Below are positions 12,149 through 24,490 of a stretch of DNA of 64,000 nt, piece after piece (the first letter of the stretch is position 1; each line of letters starts with the position of its first letter). The DNA lies in the NCBI GenBank assembly GCA_047495785.1, contig JBLDXI010000024.1:2666001-2730000 (forward strand), written 5' to 3'. Source of the DNA: Lepidodermella squamata. Taxonomy: Eukaryota; Gastrotricha. A program made the translations under genes and the position numbers. The notes under the pieces were generated by a model that was not told where the DNA came from, made no database searches, and saw only the letters and a list, made by a program, of their open reading frames with translations.

Positions 12149-13585
12149 ACATAGGCTCCATGCTCCATGTTCCAATTCCCTTCTTTAACCTTTTTCATCT
12201 AATCCATTACACTATCCTATTCCATATTGTATCAATAATCCTTTTTTATGCTATTACATCTTTGATCGCGTAAATACAGCCTACCTGTGTTGTAACGAAC
12301 CGCTACGGTAAAACATGTGCAACAACTCTTTAGCTGTTTAGCTGAGTGTCTAGCAGATAGTTGACTGAACCGTAAACCCAGGATTTTTACTATGATGCTC
12401 GGGGCAATCTGAGACATAGGGGTCCAGCGTTAGATATTCGGAAAAACGAACTATAGACGACCTGCGATAGGACAACATCAGCTCTTCGTAATTACTAAGC
12501 TCTCAGTTCTTGAGTCAGCTCAATTTAATGAATGCGGAATACAATTTCGATCGCACTATTATGACGCAAGTTTGAAAGCCCAAGTCAGTCAGAAATATCG
12601 ACTTTTTGCCCCCCGGCGCCTTAGTACCCCCTTAGGGGAGATCCTTGGACATCTGGGTGATCTCTCTGGACCTCTAACCGTAACACCTAAACGCTCCTAA
12701 TATTGATTTTCAAATTCTCCGTACTCGATTTAGTAATGAAACTAGTGATCTTTGAACTAATGATCTTTGAGAGAGATCATGACCGCCCAAAGTCATTCAG
12801 CGAAATGGGGTTGTAGGTTAAGATGACACCCACCTAAATAAAGTTGACTGAAGAGGATCTCTTGAGAATCAGTTTTTGGAGATGAATTGAAGCTCAGTTT
12901 TTCAACGAGTGATTAGAAAGCTCTTATTTGTAGTTTATTTGTATTTCCAGCCTACTGCACGTTGAGCAGCCAAACATGACTTGACGAAGGTCTTTCTTGT
13001 ACGTGAAAGGCTCCTTATCAAGAAAATTAAAATCAGCCTCAATCTCGCGAAATTGCGCTAACGATTCGTTACTACTATTTTTATACAAAGAATATGCTGC
13101 CGAAAACAGCGTCTTCGCACCCTATACAGGAAAGTATATGTCTCATGTCTTTCAACTTAGATGAATAAGGTTAGAGTATTTAATAATGAAAATTGCTTCA
13201 GTTCACCCTGTAAAAACATTACCCAATCAATGTCCAAAGCTGCAGAGGCTGAATATTGAACGCGAATCCATATAAAAACCAGGGAGACAGGGACAAGTCC
13301 GTGCCAACAAGAATCATTCCGCGCCGCGAGGAAACTCGTCTGGTGCGACCCTTGCTGACGCGTCAGAAATTATATCAAGGTAATCAATGATGTATACTAA
13401 GCAATATCTAAGTCGTTTTCATTAATCAAAATTCACCACGCTCCACGGAATTCAGCAGCTAGTACAGCAATTTCCAGTTTCATAGCCAGCTTGGTTTGAA
13501 AAGAGGTTCAAAACTACGTCCAATATGTATAACATTTCAAGAGTAATAAAGCTAATTATATCGACCGCTCGTAGACGAAAGCACG
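12149..13585. other. Intergenic stretch, no gene seen
   Basis: Spacer between GPCR1 and GPCR2. The part from about 13340 resembles the upstream region of GPCR5 (20250-20527), showing that the two genes were duplicated with their promoters. No other feature is supported. Confidence 0.5.
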
Positions 13586-13593
13586 TATAAATT
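13586..13593 (+). promoter_or_regulatory. TATA box of GPCR2
   Basis: TATAAATT lies 67-74 bp upstream of the GPCR2 ATG within a block shared with GPCR5 (GCACGTATAAATTG here, GCGCATATAAATTG there). Conservation in an otherwise drifting spacer supports a core promoter. Confidence 0.55.
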
Positions 13594-13659
13594 GACGACG
13601 CCAACATACTGTTCTTTTCGAATAACTTTTTACGGGAATTTTACTTTTGAAGCGATAGC

Positions 13660-15087
13660 ATGAACTACACCGACTATCCCACGATTGGCAAATCATGGAT
13701 TCTCGCACGTTTTCCAGAGCGGGGCTTCGATGAGCCCAGACCCTATTTCATTGGCTGGTATCACGATTTAAGCGATACAACACTGTCAAAACGCTTGACG
13801 TTTGTCTTGCTGTTTTCGATATCAACGCTATTTGTTGGGGCATCGAATGTCGCAAATATTGTCATCTATCACAAACGAGCTGTTAGACGAGATTTTCTTG
13901 TTCTGAGCTCCATTTTAGCGGCTAATTGCACGATTTTCTGCACGACTTACTGCGTTTTGGTTGCGATGACAGCCCGGACAGGTTTCTGGGACGGCGATGA
14001 GATGAGCTGTGTGTGCATGCAGTGGTTCCTGTTCACCAGCGGAACAGCTGGTCCATGGCTGTTCATGCTTATCAGTTACGAGAGGAAACTATGCCTGCTA
14101 TCCAACAATCCGAATTCGAGATCGAACTCCAAAAAAGTAAAGTTTTGACTAGGAAGATTGATGTCTATAACTAGGCCATTTTTCCAGGTTGCTATTCTAG
14201 CTGGTGTTTCGATGGTTGTGATTTCATTAACTTGGGCCACTCTTTGTTTCTACCCACTTCAGGCATTCACTTTGAGGGACATTGTGGTACCTGGTGTGAA
14301 CAATGATACAGCTGTACCGATCTGCACGAGCTATGACTACAGAATATTCGGCAAATATGATTCTTCAGTTTTGGTTACCGTCTACTACGCGATTGTTGTC
14401 ATTTTGGTGCCGGATTCAATGATAGCCTACAATTACTGGTTTGTTTGTTTTTAACACAAAATGTGAGAATACGAACCCGTTTCAGATATATTTCGAATTT
14501 TCGAATTTTGCGAAAAGAAACTCAATGACCTTTTAGAAGTTAAACCCCTTTTATCAATGCAGAATTTACAAGACTCTCCGAATTTTACCTTGATCGTTGA
14601 AGTCAATTACGTTTATTAATTTATTTGCAGGAAAATTTTCAGCAAGTTCAACTCGGTCAAAAAGCAGATGAAAGGGCAAACGGGCACCACGAACACGCGT
14701 AACAGCTTGAATAGAGGGCGAACATTCAGCACAAGTACTTTCAAGGGATCCATCGCATCAGCTGCTGTTTCGATGCATGAAGAATGGCAAAAACGCGAGC
14801 TGTTTTTCGTTAAGCAATCTATCGTCTCGTTTTTTGCGTTCACAATTTTCCACGTCCCGGTTCTGATCTCGTTCATCCTTATCATTTTCTACGAAGACCT
14901 CGGGCCGCGGATTCTGACGGCTGAATTCCACAAGCTGGCTTCCTTCATGTACATGATTGAAATGATACTCGGGCCGATGATTCAGAGCGTTCGGCCAGGG
15001 TTCACCGACGATCTATATCGGCTGAAAAGGTATCTGGCTTCAATCTTCGCGCCAAAAGTTCACGACCTCACGTCGCTTAACATTTAA
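13660..15087 (+). CDS. Orphan rhodopsin-like 7TM receptor (GPCR2)
   Basis: Exons 13660-14136, 14188-14438, 14631-15087 (1185 nt, 394 aa). Exon 1 is 477 nt and exon 2 is 251 nt, exactly as in GPCR4 and GPCR5. Intron 2 is longer here (192 bp). Hallmarks are as in GPCR1: MSC before TM3, SYERK after it, FHVPVL in TM6 and GPMIQSVRP in TM7. The closest relative in the window is GPCR5: both have VIYHKR after TM1 and a Thr-rich third cytoplasmic loop. The C-terminal end of exon 3 is instead nearly identical to GPCR1, which suggests sequence exchange. Confidence 0.87.
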
Positions 15088-15502
15088 GCTGTGTTCACTT
15101 GTTTGATAACTTCTTATCCAATATACCCATTTATCATGTACCTTTTTAGTATTTCTGTTCATATTTATCACGAATTTCGCCTTCGCACAGTGCATGCCGT
15201 TTTCAATGGCTCATAGTACAGCATATATTTTCGTGTTTATTTAAAAGGCTGTCGAACGAACCCTGGTATTCGTTACTGCAGCTATAACAATGAATCTTGT
15301 GCGGCGATAGCACCAAAAATTTTGAATGACCCTGCGTTTCCCAAGCCGTGGTTATTAGGGTAGTCAGGAAGAGTCAGGATAAGCTCCGGAGCATCCAACC
15401 GGGTTCGTGCCGAGCTGCAGACATACCTGATGAGTATGAACCCCTAATGCCTAATGCCATGGACTACTTGAGATTGACTACTTGAGAGATCTGCCGTGAA
15501 GG

Positions 15503-15560
15503 TCGTCCGTAGTCTAGTGGTCAACTCATCGCCGATGAAAAATGTTTGAGGCCCTTTCAC
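15503..15560 (+). repeat. Possible tRNA-derived SINE head
   Basis: TAGTCTAGTGG at 15510-15520 fits the tRNA A-box consensus, and TGTTTGAGGCC at 15543-15553 is a degraded B box. No cloverleaf can be folded. It runs into the CT repeat. Might be a decayed SINE or a tRNA pseudogene; a single copy is visible here. Confidence 0.3.
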
Positions 15561-15569
15561 AGTAACCAG

Positions 15570-15577
15570 TCTCTCCT

Positions 15578-15621
<44 letters not shown>
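15570..15621. repeat. CT dinucleotide microsatellite
   Basis: About 50 bp of nearly uninterrupted CT repeats following a short imperfect CTCTCC lead-in. Confidence 0.9.
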
Positions 15622-15623
<2 letters not shown>

Positions 15624-16440
15624 AGATCAATCATGCAAAACATCCGCAGATTGTTCCGGGGTTCTTATTGAAATTGGTGTAATGAGTAAGACTAGTGATA
15701 AAGAAGCATGACGGGAAATGGAAATATATTGTCTTGATTGGAACGAATTGTAACTTTGAACAAAGAAATGAGTACAGAACAGTACGCAACACGGACGGTT
15801 CCGGTATGTTGGCCTTGAATGTGTCGAACGACGCGGTGTATGAAGGAGTGAAGGAGAAAAATGTCGCGGAGTGGCGGCTAGGATTTCCGTCCACAACCAC
15901 TGAACTCCCACTCTGTTCGCCCATTATCACTGACATCCTGAACGAAAATTGATCCGATACGAGCTTGAACGGAAATTCCGCGCTGTCGGTTATTATTCTC
16001 AACTTGCATAAGAGCAGGAGGATTCTGTATTTTATGCGTTACTGTAATTTATATTGCGCGTGCAATATTTTGAAGTTGATGGCGACGAGTTGATACGCAT
16101 TCCACCCAATAATTCTTAGTCTCTGTGAATTCAAACGTTGCTTATTGAAAATTTTATACATTCAGATCTTGTTCTTTCTTCCATCAGAGATTCTCTTCGG
16201 CTCTACAGTAAGAGTCCGCAGGAACATGATGATGAAATCAGGCATGGAGCTTCTTCAAATCGCAAAGCTGGTTGGATGAAACTACAAGATGCATAGAGGC
16301 TGGAACGCATAGATATGAACAGTTGTAGTAGACTCTCTGTCGGACCGCTGCGAGTGAAAGAAACCCCCGATTTGACGATCTTAGACAAACAAACTCATTT
16401 TGAATTATGATAAAATTGTTTTGCATTCCGTAGATATTTT

Positions 16441-17716
16441 ATGGTAATGAATTATTCGAATTATTCAACGATTCTCGCGAACTCCTGGATTCTCGCAAAG
16501 TTTCCCGAGCGTGGGTTCCCTGAGCCAAGGCCTTATTTTGTGGGATGGTTCCACGATTTGGCGGCTACAAGTCTCGAGCAGCGACTCAGCTTTGTCCTGC
16601 TTTTCTTTGTTTCGACACTACTTGTCGGTGCTTCTAACTTAGCCAATATCCTCATATATCAGAGACGCCAAGTTCGACAGGATTTCCTGGTTCTGAGCTC
16701 GATATTAGCGGCTAGTTGTACGATCTTCTGCGCAACCTATAGCGTAATAGTCACTCTGACGGCCCGGACTGGATTTTGGGACGGTGATGAGTTGAGCTGT
16801 GTCTGCTTGCAGTGGTTCCTGTTCACCTGTGGATCGGCTGGTCCTTGGATTTTCATGCTCATAAGCTACGAGAGGAAGCTATGCTTGCTTTCAAACGACC
16901 CGAATTCGAGAGCGAACTCGAAAAAGGTTAGAATTGGTTTAATTGGACCTTCATGTTCGTTCAAGGTAATTTTTCCAGGTTGCCATTCTTGCTGGCATTT
17001 CAATGGTTTTAATTTCTTTAACGTGGGCAACTCTCTCTTTCTACCCCTTGCAATCGTTCACTTTAAAGTACATAGTCGTGCCTGGCGTGAATAATGGCAC
17101 AGCTGTACCATTCTGCGGCAGCTATGACTACCGAATATTTGGGAAATATGATTCTTCGATTCTCATCACAGTCTACTACACGATTGTTGTAATTATAGTG
17201 CCAGATTCAATGATAGCCTATAACTATTGGTGAGTATTGATGAAGATTGATAAAATAATCTAAATGATTTTGTGCGCCAGGAAAATTTTCAGCAAACTTC
17301 ATTCGATACAGAGGCAGATGACCCCTTCGCGTTCGCGCGGATATCTAAACAAAACGTTAGCGAGTTCGACTCGCTCTGGTGCGACTCCGAGCCAGCGAGC
17401 CATGCACGAAGAATGGCAGAAACGTGAGCTGTTCTTCGTCAAGCAATCTATCGTATCATTTGTCGCGTTCACAATTTTCCACGTCCCAGTTTTGATCTCA
17501 TTCATCCTTATCATTTTCTACGACGATCTCGGGCCACGGATTTTGACGCCTGAATTCCACAAGGTTGCAACGTTCACATACATGATCGAGTTCATGTTCG
17601 GGCCAATGATTCAAAGTGTCCGGCCAGGCTTCACCGATGACATTTATAAGTTGAAGAGGTATATTATCGGTCTATTCAAAAAGTCGAAAATCGGCACTGT
17701 CGCGACGTATCCATGA
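16441..17716 (+). CDS. Orphan rhodopsin-like 7TM receptor (GPCR3)
   Basis: Exons 16441-16926, 16979-17229, 17281-17716 (1173 nt, 390 aa). The second Met at 16447 aligns better with paralogues. Intron positions and phases (0 after SKK, 2 inside TGG) equal those of the other copies. Conserved marks are present: LSCVCLQWF before and in TM3, SYERK, FHVPVL and GPMIQSVRP. It pairs with GPCR4: both have YQRRQVRQDF after TM1 and a CATYS segment in TM2. It presumably acts at the cell surface through G proteins; this is inferred from topology only. Confidence 0.86.
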
Positions 17717-18745
17717 TTCCTACTTCCTACTAATAGCATGAATTGTAATTTAGCGAGAATCTTAGCAGATGATTAGCGTGTTTTCGACATTACAATCAAT
17801 AATTAATCAATGTTGTAAATAGCTCAGTCGAACTTTGTCCCAATAAATTGTGCCGTGAGAAAAGTTGCTGGTCATAGCTGAAAAAACTGCTGACTTCAGC
17901 GAGATAAGTTCATCAGTTCTTTTAAAGTTCCCTTAAAGGAAATGTTAAACACAACCTTCTGCAGGGCATAAACAACCGAAACGTCGGCTAATAAACTTTT
18001 TGGTAACAAGTGTCGCGGTAGTCTGCTTGGGATTCTGCTTGGGATTCTGGAATCATTGCTAGAAGCAGTGTAGCCTGGGGACTTTCTCACTTCACTCACC
18101 ATCGCACTTTACGATTTCTCCGCAACGGTGAGGAATTTGTTCATGGGTGAGCACTCATTTTGAAGGCAATTTTATTGGCTGCAAGTGGTTAAATGCTCGT
18201 TTTGCTGGCATCGACAGCCTTGACACGGCATGGCCGAGAAGTAGGTCAGAAACTATGCAGAATTAGGAGCTTTTACCCTATTAGCACGACATTGGAATGA
18301 AACCGTGGGTAGAGAATCGGAATGCGCAAAAACTTGCACTGTTCGCACATGCTGGATGTATAAGAAATGCGAAATATGCTGAGGCGTGAAAGAGAACATT
18401 TACGTCAAACAATCACTCATGCAGGTTGCAATGTCTAACCGTCATCCATCATTTCCTAATCGGAAGTTAATAGCTCGCTCTGTAATCGGAAAATCACTTT
18501 GTTGTGAATCCTGAGACTTGCAGCGTCAGCTAACTGAAAGCGTCAGCTCGGCTCCTAGCGGCGGTTGAAATTCATGTTTTCAGGTTTCCTATACCCCTCA
18601 CTCTACTCCCGCCCGCATCAGGGAAAACGTTATGAGATTTTTGAAATGTCAGAATATGTAGCTCGATACAAACATTCGCTCTGGGACTTACAAGCAGCAC
18701 GTTCTTCTCTATTCCTTGTCGTTGAAGTATAGATCCTTAACGGTG
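17717..18745. other. Intergenic stretch, no gene seen
   Basis: Spacer between GPCR3 and GPCR4. An AATAAA near 17841 could end the GPCR3 transcript. No other feature is supported. Confidence 0.5.
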
Positions 18746-20006
18746 ATGAATTACTCAAACTACGCAACGATTGGTAAGTCGTGGGTTCTTGCGACGTTTC
18801 CTGACCGTGGGTTCCCAGAACCACGGCCTTACTTTGTGGGATGGTATCACGATTTAGGAGCTACAAGTCTCGAACAGCGACTAACCTTCGTCTTCCTCTT
18901 TTTTGTTTCGACACTGGTTGTTGCTGCTGCGAGCTTCGCTAATATTCTTTTATATCAAAGACGGCAAGTTCGGCAGGATTTCATGGTACTAAGCTCGATT
19001 CTGGGGGCTAGTTGTACGATTTTTTGCGCAACCTATAGTATCTTACTCTCGATGACAGCCCGAACTGGATATTGGGACGGCAACGAATTGAGCTGTGTTT
19101 GCTTGCAATGGTTTCTCTTCACTTGCGGAACAGCTGGTCCCTGGATTTTCATGCTTATTAGCTACGAGCGGAAGCTATGCTTGCTGTCAACCGACCCGTA
19201 TTCTAGATCGAACTCCAAAAAGGTGAAAATCAAGCTTCATGCGAAATGCTTGCAATTTTCCGAATTTTCTAGGTTGCGATTCTAGCTGGTATTTCGATGG
19301 TTGTCATTTCTTTGACTTGGGCAACACTATGTTTCTACCCACTTCAATCGTACACATTAAAGCATATTATGGTATCTGGAGTGAACAATGGCACAGCTGT
19401 ACCAATCTGCGCGAGCTTTGACTACAGAATATTCGGCAAATATGATTCTTCGATTCTGGTAACAATCTATTATGCAGTTGTGGTTATTCTCGTGCCAGAT
19501 TCAATGATAGCCTATAACTATTGGTGAGTCTTGCTTAAGATTGGCATAAGCTGAATCCTTTATTCCCCAGGAAGATTTTCAGCAAAATTCATTCAGTCAA
19601 AAGGAAAATGAAGCCTTCCCGTTCGCGCGGAAATCAAAGCAACACTCTTGCAAGCTTGACTCACTGTTGTGCGAGTCTGAGCCAAAGAACCATGCACGAA
19701 GAATGGCAGAAACGTGAGCTGTTCTTCGTTAAGCAATCTATCGTCTCATTTGTTGCTTTCACAATTTTCCACGTTCCAACTTTGATTTCGTTCATTCTCA
19801 TCATTTTCTACGACGATCTTGGCCCCCGAGTTCTGACAGCGGAATTTCATAAGCTGGCGGCCTTCACGTACATGATTGAGTTCATGTTTGGGCCGATGAT
19901 TCAAAGTGTCCGGCCAGGCTTCACTGGTGACCTTTATAAGCTGAAGAGATACATTAGCGGTCTATTCAACCGGCGGAAGATTGGCTTCGTATCGATGTAT
20001 CAATGA
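18746..20006 (+). CDS. Orphan rhodopsin-like 7TM receptor (GPCR4)
   Basis: Exons 18746-19222, 19273-19523, 19571-20006 (1164 nt, 387 aa), with introns of 50 and 47 bp. The start is the ATG of MNYSNYATIGKSW; the open frame extends upstream without another ATG. Hallmarks are as in GPCR3, its closest paralogue. One ligand-facing difference is TGYWDGNELSC before TM3 where others have TGFWDG. All seven hydrophobic segments are intact. Confidence 0.86.
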
Positions 20007-20463
20007 TTATAACTGGGGCTATCTTTGTTGAATAAATTCTTTGGAAAAATTGGAAAAATGTTTCCGACTAAGTGAGATTGGAAGTTAGAATTGGTCAATA
20101 CCGTCCCGGTCTGTAACTAAATCGGTCTCCGTATAAACTGGCTACGGAAAATTTCCATTTCCTTTGCTTTGTCGAAATAAGTGTTATCATTACAAATACA
20201 AGAAAATGATAGTCAAAATAGGCGAGGGAGCACGTTCAAGAGTAAGCCCCGTTGGCGCGTCAGAAATTGTATCAGGGCAATATGCAGTCAAAGCATTATC
20301 AAAAATCGGTTTTGTTACTCAACATTTACTTGCATCTAGTTCAAGTATTTTTCATGGTTAGAGCACATCTTGTTTTGAAAACAGGTTAAAAAGTGTCCAA
20401 TATGTAAAAAACATCTGAAGCTATAAAGCTAATTAAGCCGACTGTTTACTTTCGAACAGCGCA
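20007..20463. other. Intergenic stretch upstream of GPCR5
   Basis: Short spacer. From about 20250 it is similar to 13340-13585 upstream of GPCR2, including a shared GCGTCAGAAATT block and TCCAATATGTA. No gene is seen. Confidence 0.5.
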
Positions 20464-20471
20464 TATAAATT
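20464..20471 (+). promoter_or_regulatory. TATA box of GPCR5
   Basis: TATAAATT lies about 60 bp upstream of the GPCR5 ATG, at the same relative place as the TATA box of GPCR2, inside a shared upstream block. Confidence 0.55.
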
Positions 20472-20527
20472 GTCACCGATGAGGCAGGTCGCTTCATTTG
20501 GAGGTTTTTAGGAGCTACACAGGTGCC

Positions 20528-21947
20528 ATGAACTACACAGACTACGCCACGATTGGCAAATCGTGGATTCTCGCAAGTTTTCCAGAGCGGGGCTTCGACG
20601 AGCCAAGACCATATTTCATTGGCTGGTATCACGATTTCAACGATTCGACATTGTCAAAACGTCTGACGTTTGTCCTGCTGTTTTCGACAACAACGTTCTT
20701 TGTCGGAGCTTCAAATGTCGCAAATATTGTCATCTATCACAAACGAGGTGTTAGACGAGATTTTCTAGTCCTGAGCTCGATTTTAGCTGCAAGTTGCACG
20801 ATTTTCTGCACTACTTACTGTGTTTTGGTTGCAATGACTGCCCGGACAGGTTTCTGGGACGGCGATGAGATGAGCTGCGTTTTTCTGCAATGGTTCCTCT
20901 TCACCTGTGGAACAGCTGGTCCATGGCTGTTCATGCTTATCAGTTACGAGAGGAAACTATGCCTGCTATCAAACAATCCGAATTCGAGATCAAACTCAAA
21001 AAAGGTGAGAATGGTGATATGAAACCGTCATGTCCATAACTAGGTCATTTTTCCATCAGGTTGCAATTCTAGCTGGAGTTTCGATGATTGTCATTTCTCT
21101 GACTTGGGCAACTCTTTGTTTCTATCCTCTACAATCGTTCACATTGAGGCAAATTGTGGTGCCTGGTGTGAACAATGACACTGCTGTACCAATTTGTACG
21201 AGCTATGACTACCGAATATTCGGCAAATACGATTCCTCAGTTTTGGTAACAGTCTACTACGCCATAGTTGTCATATTGGTGCCAGATTCAATGATTGCTT
21301 ACAATTACTGGTTGGTTTTCACCTGATACAAGAATTGATTATACAGAAGTGGGAGTGAGACCAAGGATCTTAGTCATAATATTTGATTATCGCCTCTTCT
21401 GACAAGGCAGACTTTATCTACTATGGGACACTCAGCTTTGAAGCGCTAGACGCTAGATCACTAATTAGGTAATTTCTGTAATTGCAGGAAAATTTTCAGT
21501 AAATTCAACGCGGTCAAGAATCAGATGAGTGGGCGATCGCGAGCGGGGACGATGAACACGCGAAGCAGTACGAACAGGGGGCGATCGTTCAGCACAAATG
21601 CGCGCAAAGGATCCGTTACGTCAGCTGCTATTTCTATGCACGAGGATTGGCAAAAACGCGAGCTTTTCTTCGTCAAGCAATCTATCGCCTCGTTTTTCGC
21701 GTTCACCATTTTCCACGTTCCGGTTCTGATATCGTTTGTTCTCATAATTTTCTACGAAGACCTCGGGCCGCGGATTCTGACGGCTGAATTCCACAAGCTG
21801 GCGTCCTTCATGTACATGATTGAAATGATACTCGGGCCGATGATCCAGAGTGTTAGGCCTGGGTTTACGGATGACATTCATAAACTAAAGCGATACATCG
21901 TTGCATTATTCAAACCGAAGGTTAGCGATATCTCAATTTATCGGTGA
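20528..21947 (+). CDS. Orphan rhodopsin-like 7TM receptor (GPCR5)
   Basis: Exons 20528-21004, 21060-21310, 21488-21947 (1188 nt, 395 aa). Intron 2 is 177 bp, long as in GPCR2. Sequence and upstream region place it as the sister of GPCR2 although GPCR3 and GPCR4 lie between them. Conserved marks are the MSC cysteine before TM3, SYERK, FHVPVL in TM6 and GPMIQSVRP in TM7. The third cytoplasmic loop is rich in Ser, Thr and Arg and carries likely phosphorylation sites. Confidence 0.87.
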
Positions 21948-22254
21948 TTTTTCAATATCCGAGGCGATTCAGACAAGGAAAATGCGTATTTTTATGACTG
22001 ATTATAAATGTGTTCAGTTTCAGACCTCTACTTGAGAGGTTCAAAATTAGCAAAATTAGGTTTCCAGTACCTAAACCTATGGTATCAGTAAATTGTTATA
22101 TGGTGTAGCTCCCGATATTTGTCATCTCTCAGCCGCTGAGTAAACAGAGAATCTATGTGTTAGAACATCGTTTTTAATTGAAAACAAGCTTTATCGGGCG
22201 TAGTTTCTCTTACTTTCTCATTTCGTGAAGAATGCGAGTGCAGTAACCTATCGA

Positions 22255-24285
22255 ATGGAATTTCTTCATATAGCTCTAATTTTTGCGACCAGCAATTGCT
22301 TGGGAGAGAGTTTGAACGCGACTCTCGGCAAAAACGTGAATATTATAGAGGACTGGGACTATCCTGGAGTTGTACCCTCCATCGAATCCCTGAGCGTGAA
22401 CGACAAATACGATTCGAAAATTGAAAGTATGGATTCATGCATCCAGTGCACCTATTATTAATACCTTTTTATTAAGCTGGATCGGAGTGGGAGTTGCGTC
22501 AGTATATTTTCAAGCACTACGTTCCTGAGGTTCGACCCCGGAAAAATTCTATCGAAACCGTCGAGGTTTTCATTAACATGGCCCTGCTTGCAATCAACGA
22601 AATTGTTAGTTTTCTAAAATATAACGGTAAAATCCATGCTTATATTTAATCTTTAATTTTAATAGAAAGAAAAAGAACATGTAATTGTGCTGACTGCCAC
22701 GATAAATACTCACTGGTTCGATGATTTCTTGATCTGGAATAATTCGGCAAGATTTTCTGCCATACCATTCCTGGTCGTGAAATGGGAAGACGTTTGGAGC
22801 CCTGATTTCGCAGCGATTTCGATAAGTCTCCTCATATCAAGGCTCAACTATAAAAACTTCATTTCCTTCTTTACAGCGAGGAGATGTATACATTGGGTCG
22901 GGCAGAAGGTATAGATATCAACATTGCCTCCGATGGCATGGTCGTCTACAACCCGAAAGCGAGTTTCGAGTCATCTTGCGACTTCGACATGACCTTCTTC
23001 CCGTTTGACGTCCAACGCTGCAAAATTGTGTTCGAAAGCTGGACTTACCTACCTTGGCAGCAATATTTCACCCTGAAAACACCAGGTCTCGATCTGTCTA
23101 ACTACGTCCACAACGAGCAATGGACAATAACTGATTCGCACGCAGACTGCTACATCAACTGCCCTGAGAATGCAACTGGAGCAAATTGTAACGCTGGGGT
23201 AGGTCTTTCTTGTGCAATATAAGCTTCCAGTGATTTATTTCTGATAGGTCTATTTCGAGCTTGAGCTTAAACGGAAAAATGGTTACTACAACCGTTAGTT
23301 AATTGCGTCCGCCTTACTCACACTGTTGAGAATTTCTTTTAAAGTGAACGTCATAATTCCCGTTACCGTGGTGAGCATTACCGAAATGTCGACCTTTATC
23401 CTCCCGGTAAGTCTCTGATTTGTAAATTGGATTTTTCAAATTGTACTTGCAGATGGGGGATGCAACGAAAATTCACATATCCTTCACATGCCTTTTGTCA
23501 TACACAATATTTCAGGTACGATTGCACTTTGCTAGTCCAACAAGCAAAACAAACATTCATTCTTAGGTTGAAATCAATAAAGAACTGCCACGCACTTCAG
23601 ACCGTCCTCGTGAGTCATGCGATGGAGAAGAAACAAATCGATTATACTTGGTTTATATTTCAGCTCTTATAGCTTACTTTCTTGTAACGCAAATGGCCTA
23701 CATTGCCCTGGCCATTCTTGGCGAGGGTGTCGCTTTCACCTGCATATCCATGGGGACATCGAAATCGGTTTTTTATTCAATTTCTTGATTTATAAATTAA
23801 TTGTTCATCTTATTTAGCCGATGTCTCCTTTTTTAACGAATTTTGTGGAGATGCTGTCTTGGGTCATTAAGATAGACGAAGGAGAGGTCGATGAATTGGA
23901 GCATTCTGAACATCTTCGCCACTTCCACGCTGCGGCAGCTCATTTATCAAAATCGAGAAAGTCAAATCGAAAGCCAACTTCAGAGTTATCTTTTGAAAGT
24001 TCAGGCCGTGAAGCTGTGAAGCAAAGGTCGAAATACATGGTCGTCGCGTACAACTACAAAGCGGATGAAGTTGGCCTTGAAGAGGAAGCCACTGCAATCC
24101 TGTTGAATGACCGTAATGATCGGAAATGGTATCGTCTGGCTGTTGGCGCATCACGGTTTTCATTTCTCCTGTACATTTCACTCATTACCGTCACGCCTCT
24201 CATAACTTTTGTCGCTTATGTCGAAACGGACCCAGGACATTACAAACACTTGTATAAGGACAATTCCACTAGTGTTTTCGATTGA
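22255..24285 (+). CDS. Nicotinic-like Cys-loop ligand-gated ion channel subunit (LGIC-b)
   Basis: Ten exons: 22255-22426, 22477-22604, 22666-22821, 22875-23198, 23248-23293, 23345-23406, 23453-23515, 23567-23609, 23664-23767, 23818-24285 (1566 nt, 521 aa). The start is MEFLHIALIF, a signal peptide. Exons 2, 4, 5 and 9 are 128, 324, 46 and 104 nt, identical to LGIC-a and LGIC-c. It shows the Cys-loop CDFDMTFFPFDVQRC, loop B-like SWTY and CPENATGANC instead of a vicinal Cys pair. TM1 is in exon 6, TM2 spans exons 7-8, TM3 is in exon 9 and TM4 near 24160-24220. Intron 22822-22874 is AT-AC. A degenerate copy of its last exon occurs at 30180-30651. Confidence 0.88.
22822..22874 (+). other. AT-AC intron of LGIC-b
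   Basis: The 53 bp begin ATAAGTCTCC and end TTCTTTAC. The flanking exons join as ...ATTTCG|AGCGAG, continuing AAIS-SEEMYT. The position is the same as in LGIC-a and LGIC-c. The ATAAGT donor matches the major-spliceosome AT-AC class. Confidence 0.72.
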
Positions 24286-24289
24286 TCAT

Positions 24290-24490
24290 ATTGATTGCAA
24301 TTTCCTGAGTCAAACATTATTAACTCTCTTAAATCAGATGTTTTTCATTCTTTGTTCTCCAGCTATCCAGCTGTGGTATGGTTAAATAAAGTATTCGCTG
24401 TGTACTGTCTTTTCACATTCTGGCTCACCTTGTTGATGATCCCGTTGAGATGATCCAAAGCAAATGTCGAATGCAGCCACTCACATATCC
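24290..24490 (+). pseudogene. Truncated 5' copy of the intronless Cys-loop receptor
   Basis: From the 3' flank of LGIC-b onward this matches the region 30655-30863, which leads into LGIC-d. The relic ATG at 24378 is followed by a stop after two codons. Later blocks such as TGTGTACTGTCT, CTTGTTGATGATCC and GCAAATGTCGAATGCAGCC are preserved. Similarity ends at about 24488. It is the degenerate half of a segmental duplication. Confidence 0.75.

Larger units (their letters stand above)
15088..16440. other. Intergenic stretch with SINE-like block and CT repeat
   Basis: Contains a tRNA-like promoter pair near 15503-15560 and a CT microsatellite (listed separately). The longer minus-strand open frames over 15627-16002 lack any domain or homologue in the window and are not called. 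Confidence 0.45.

Noticed and set aside
15627-16002. Two overlapping minus-strand frames (94 and 123 codons)
   Set aside because: No domain, no paralogue in the window and adjacent to a microsatellite; treated as chance.
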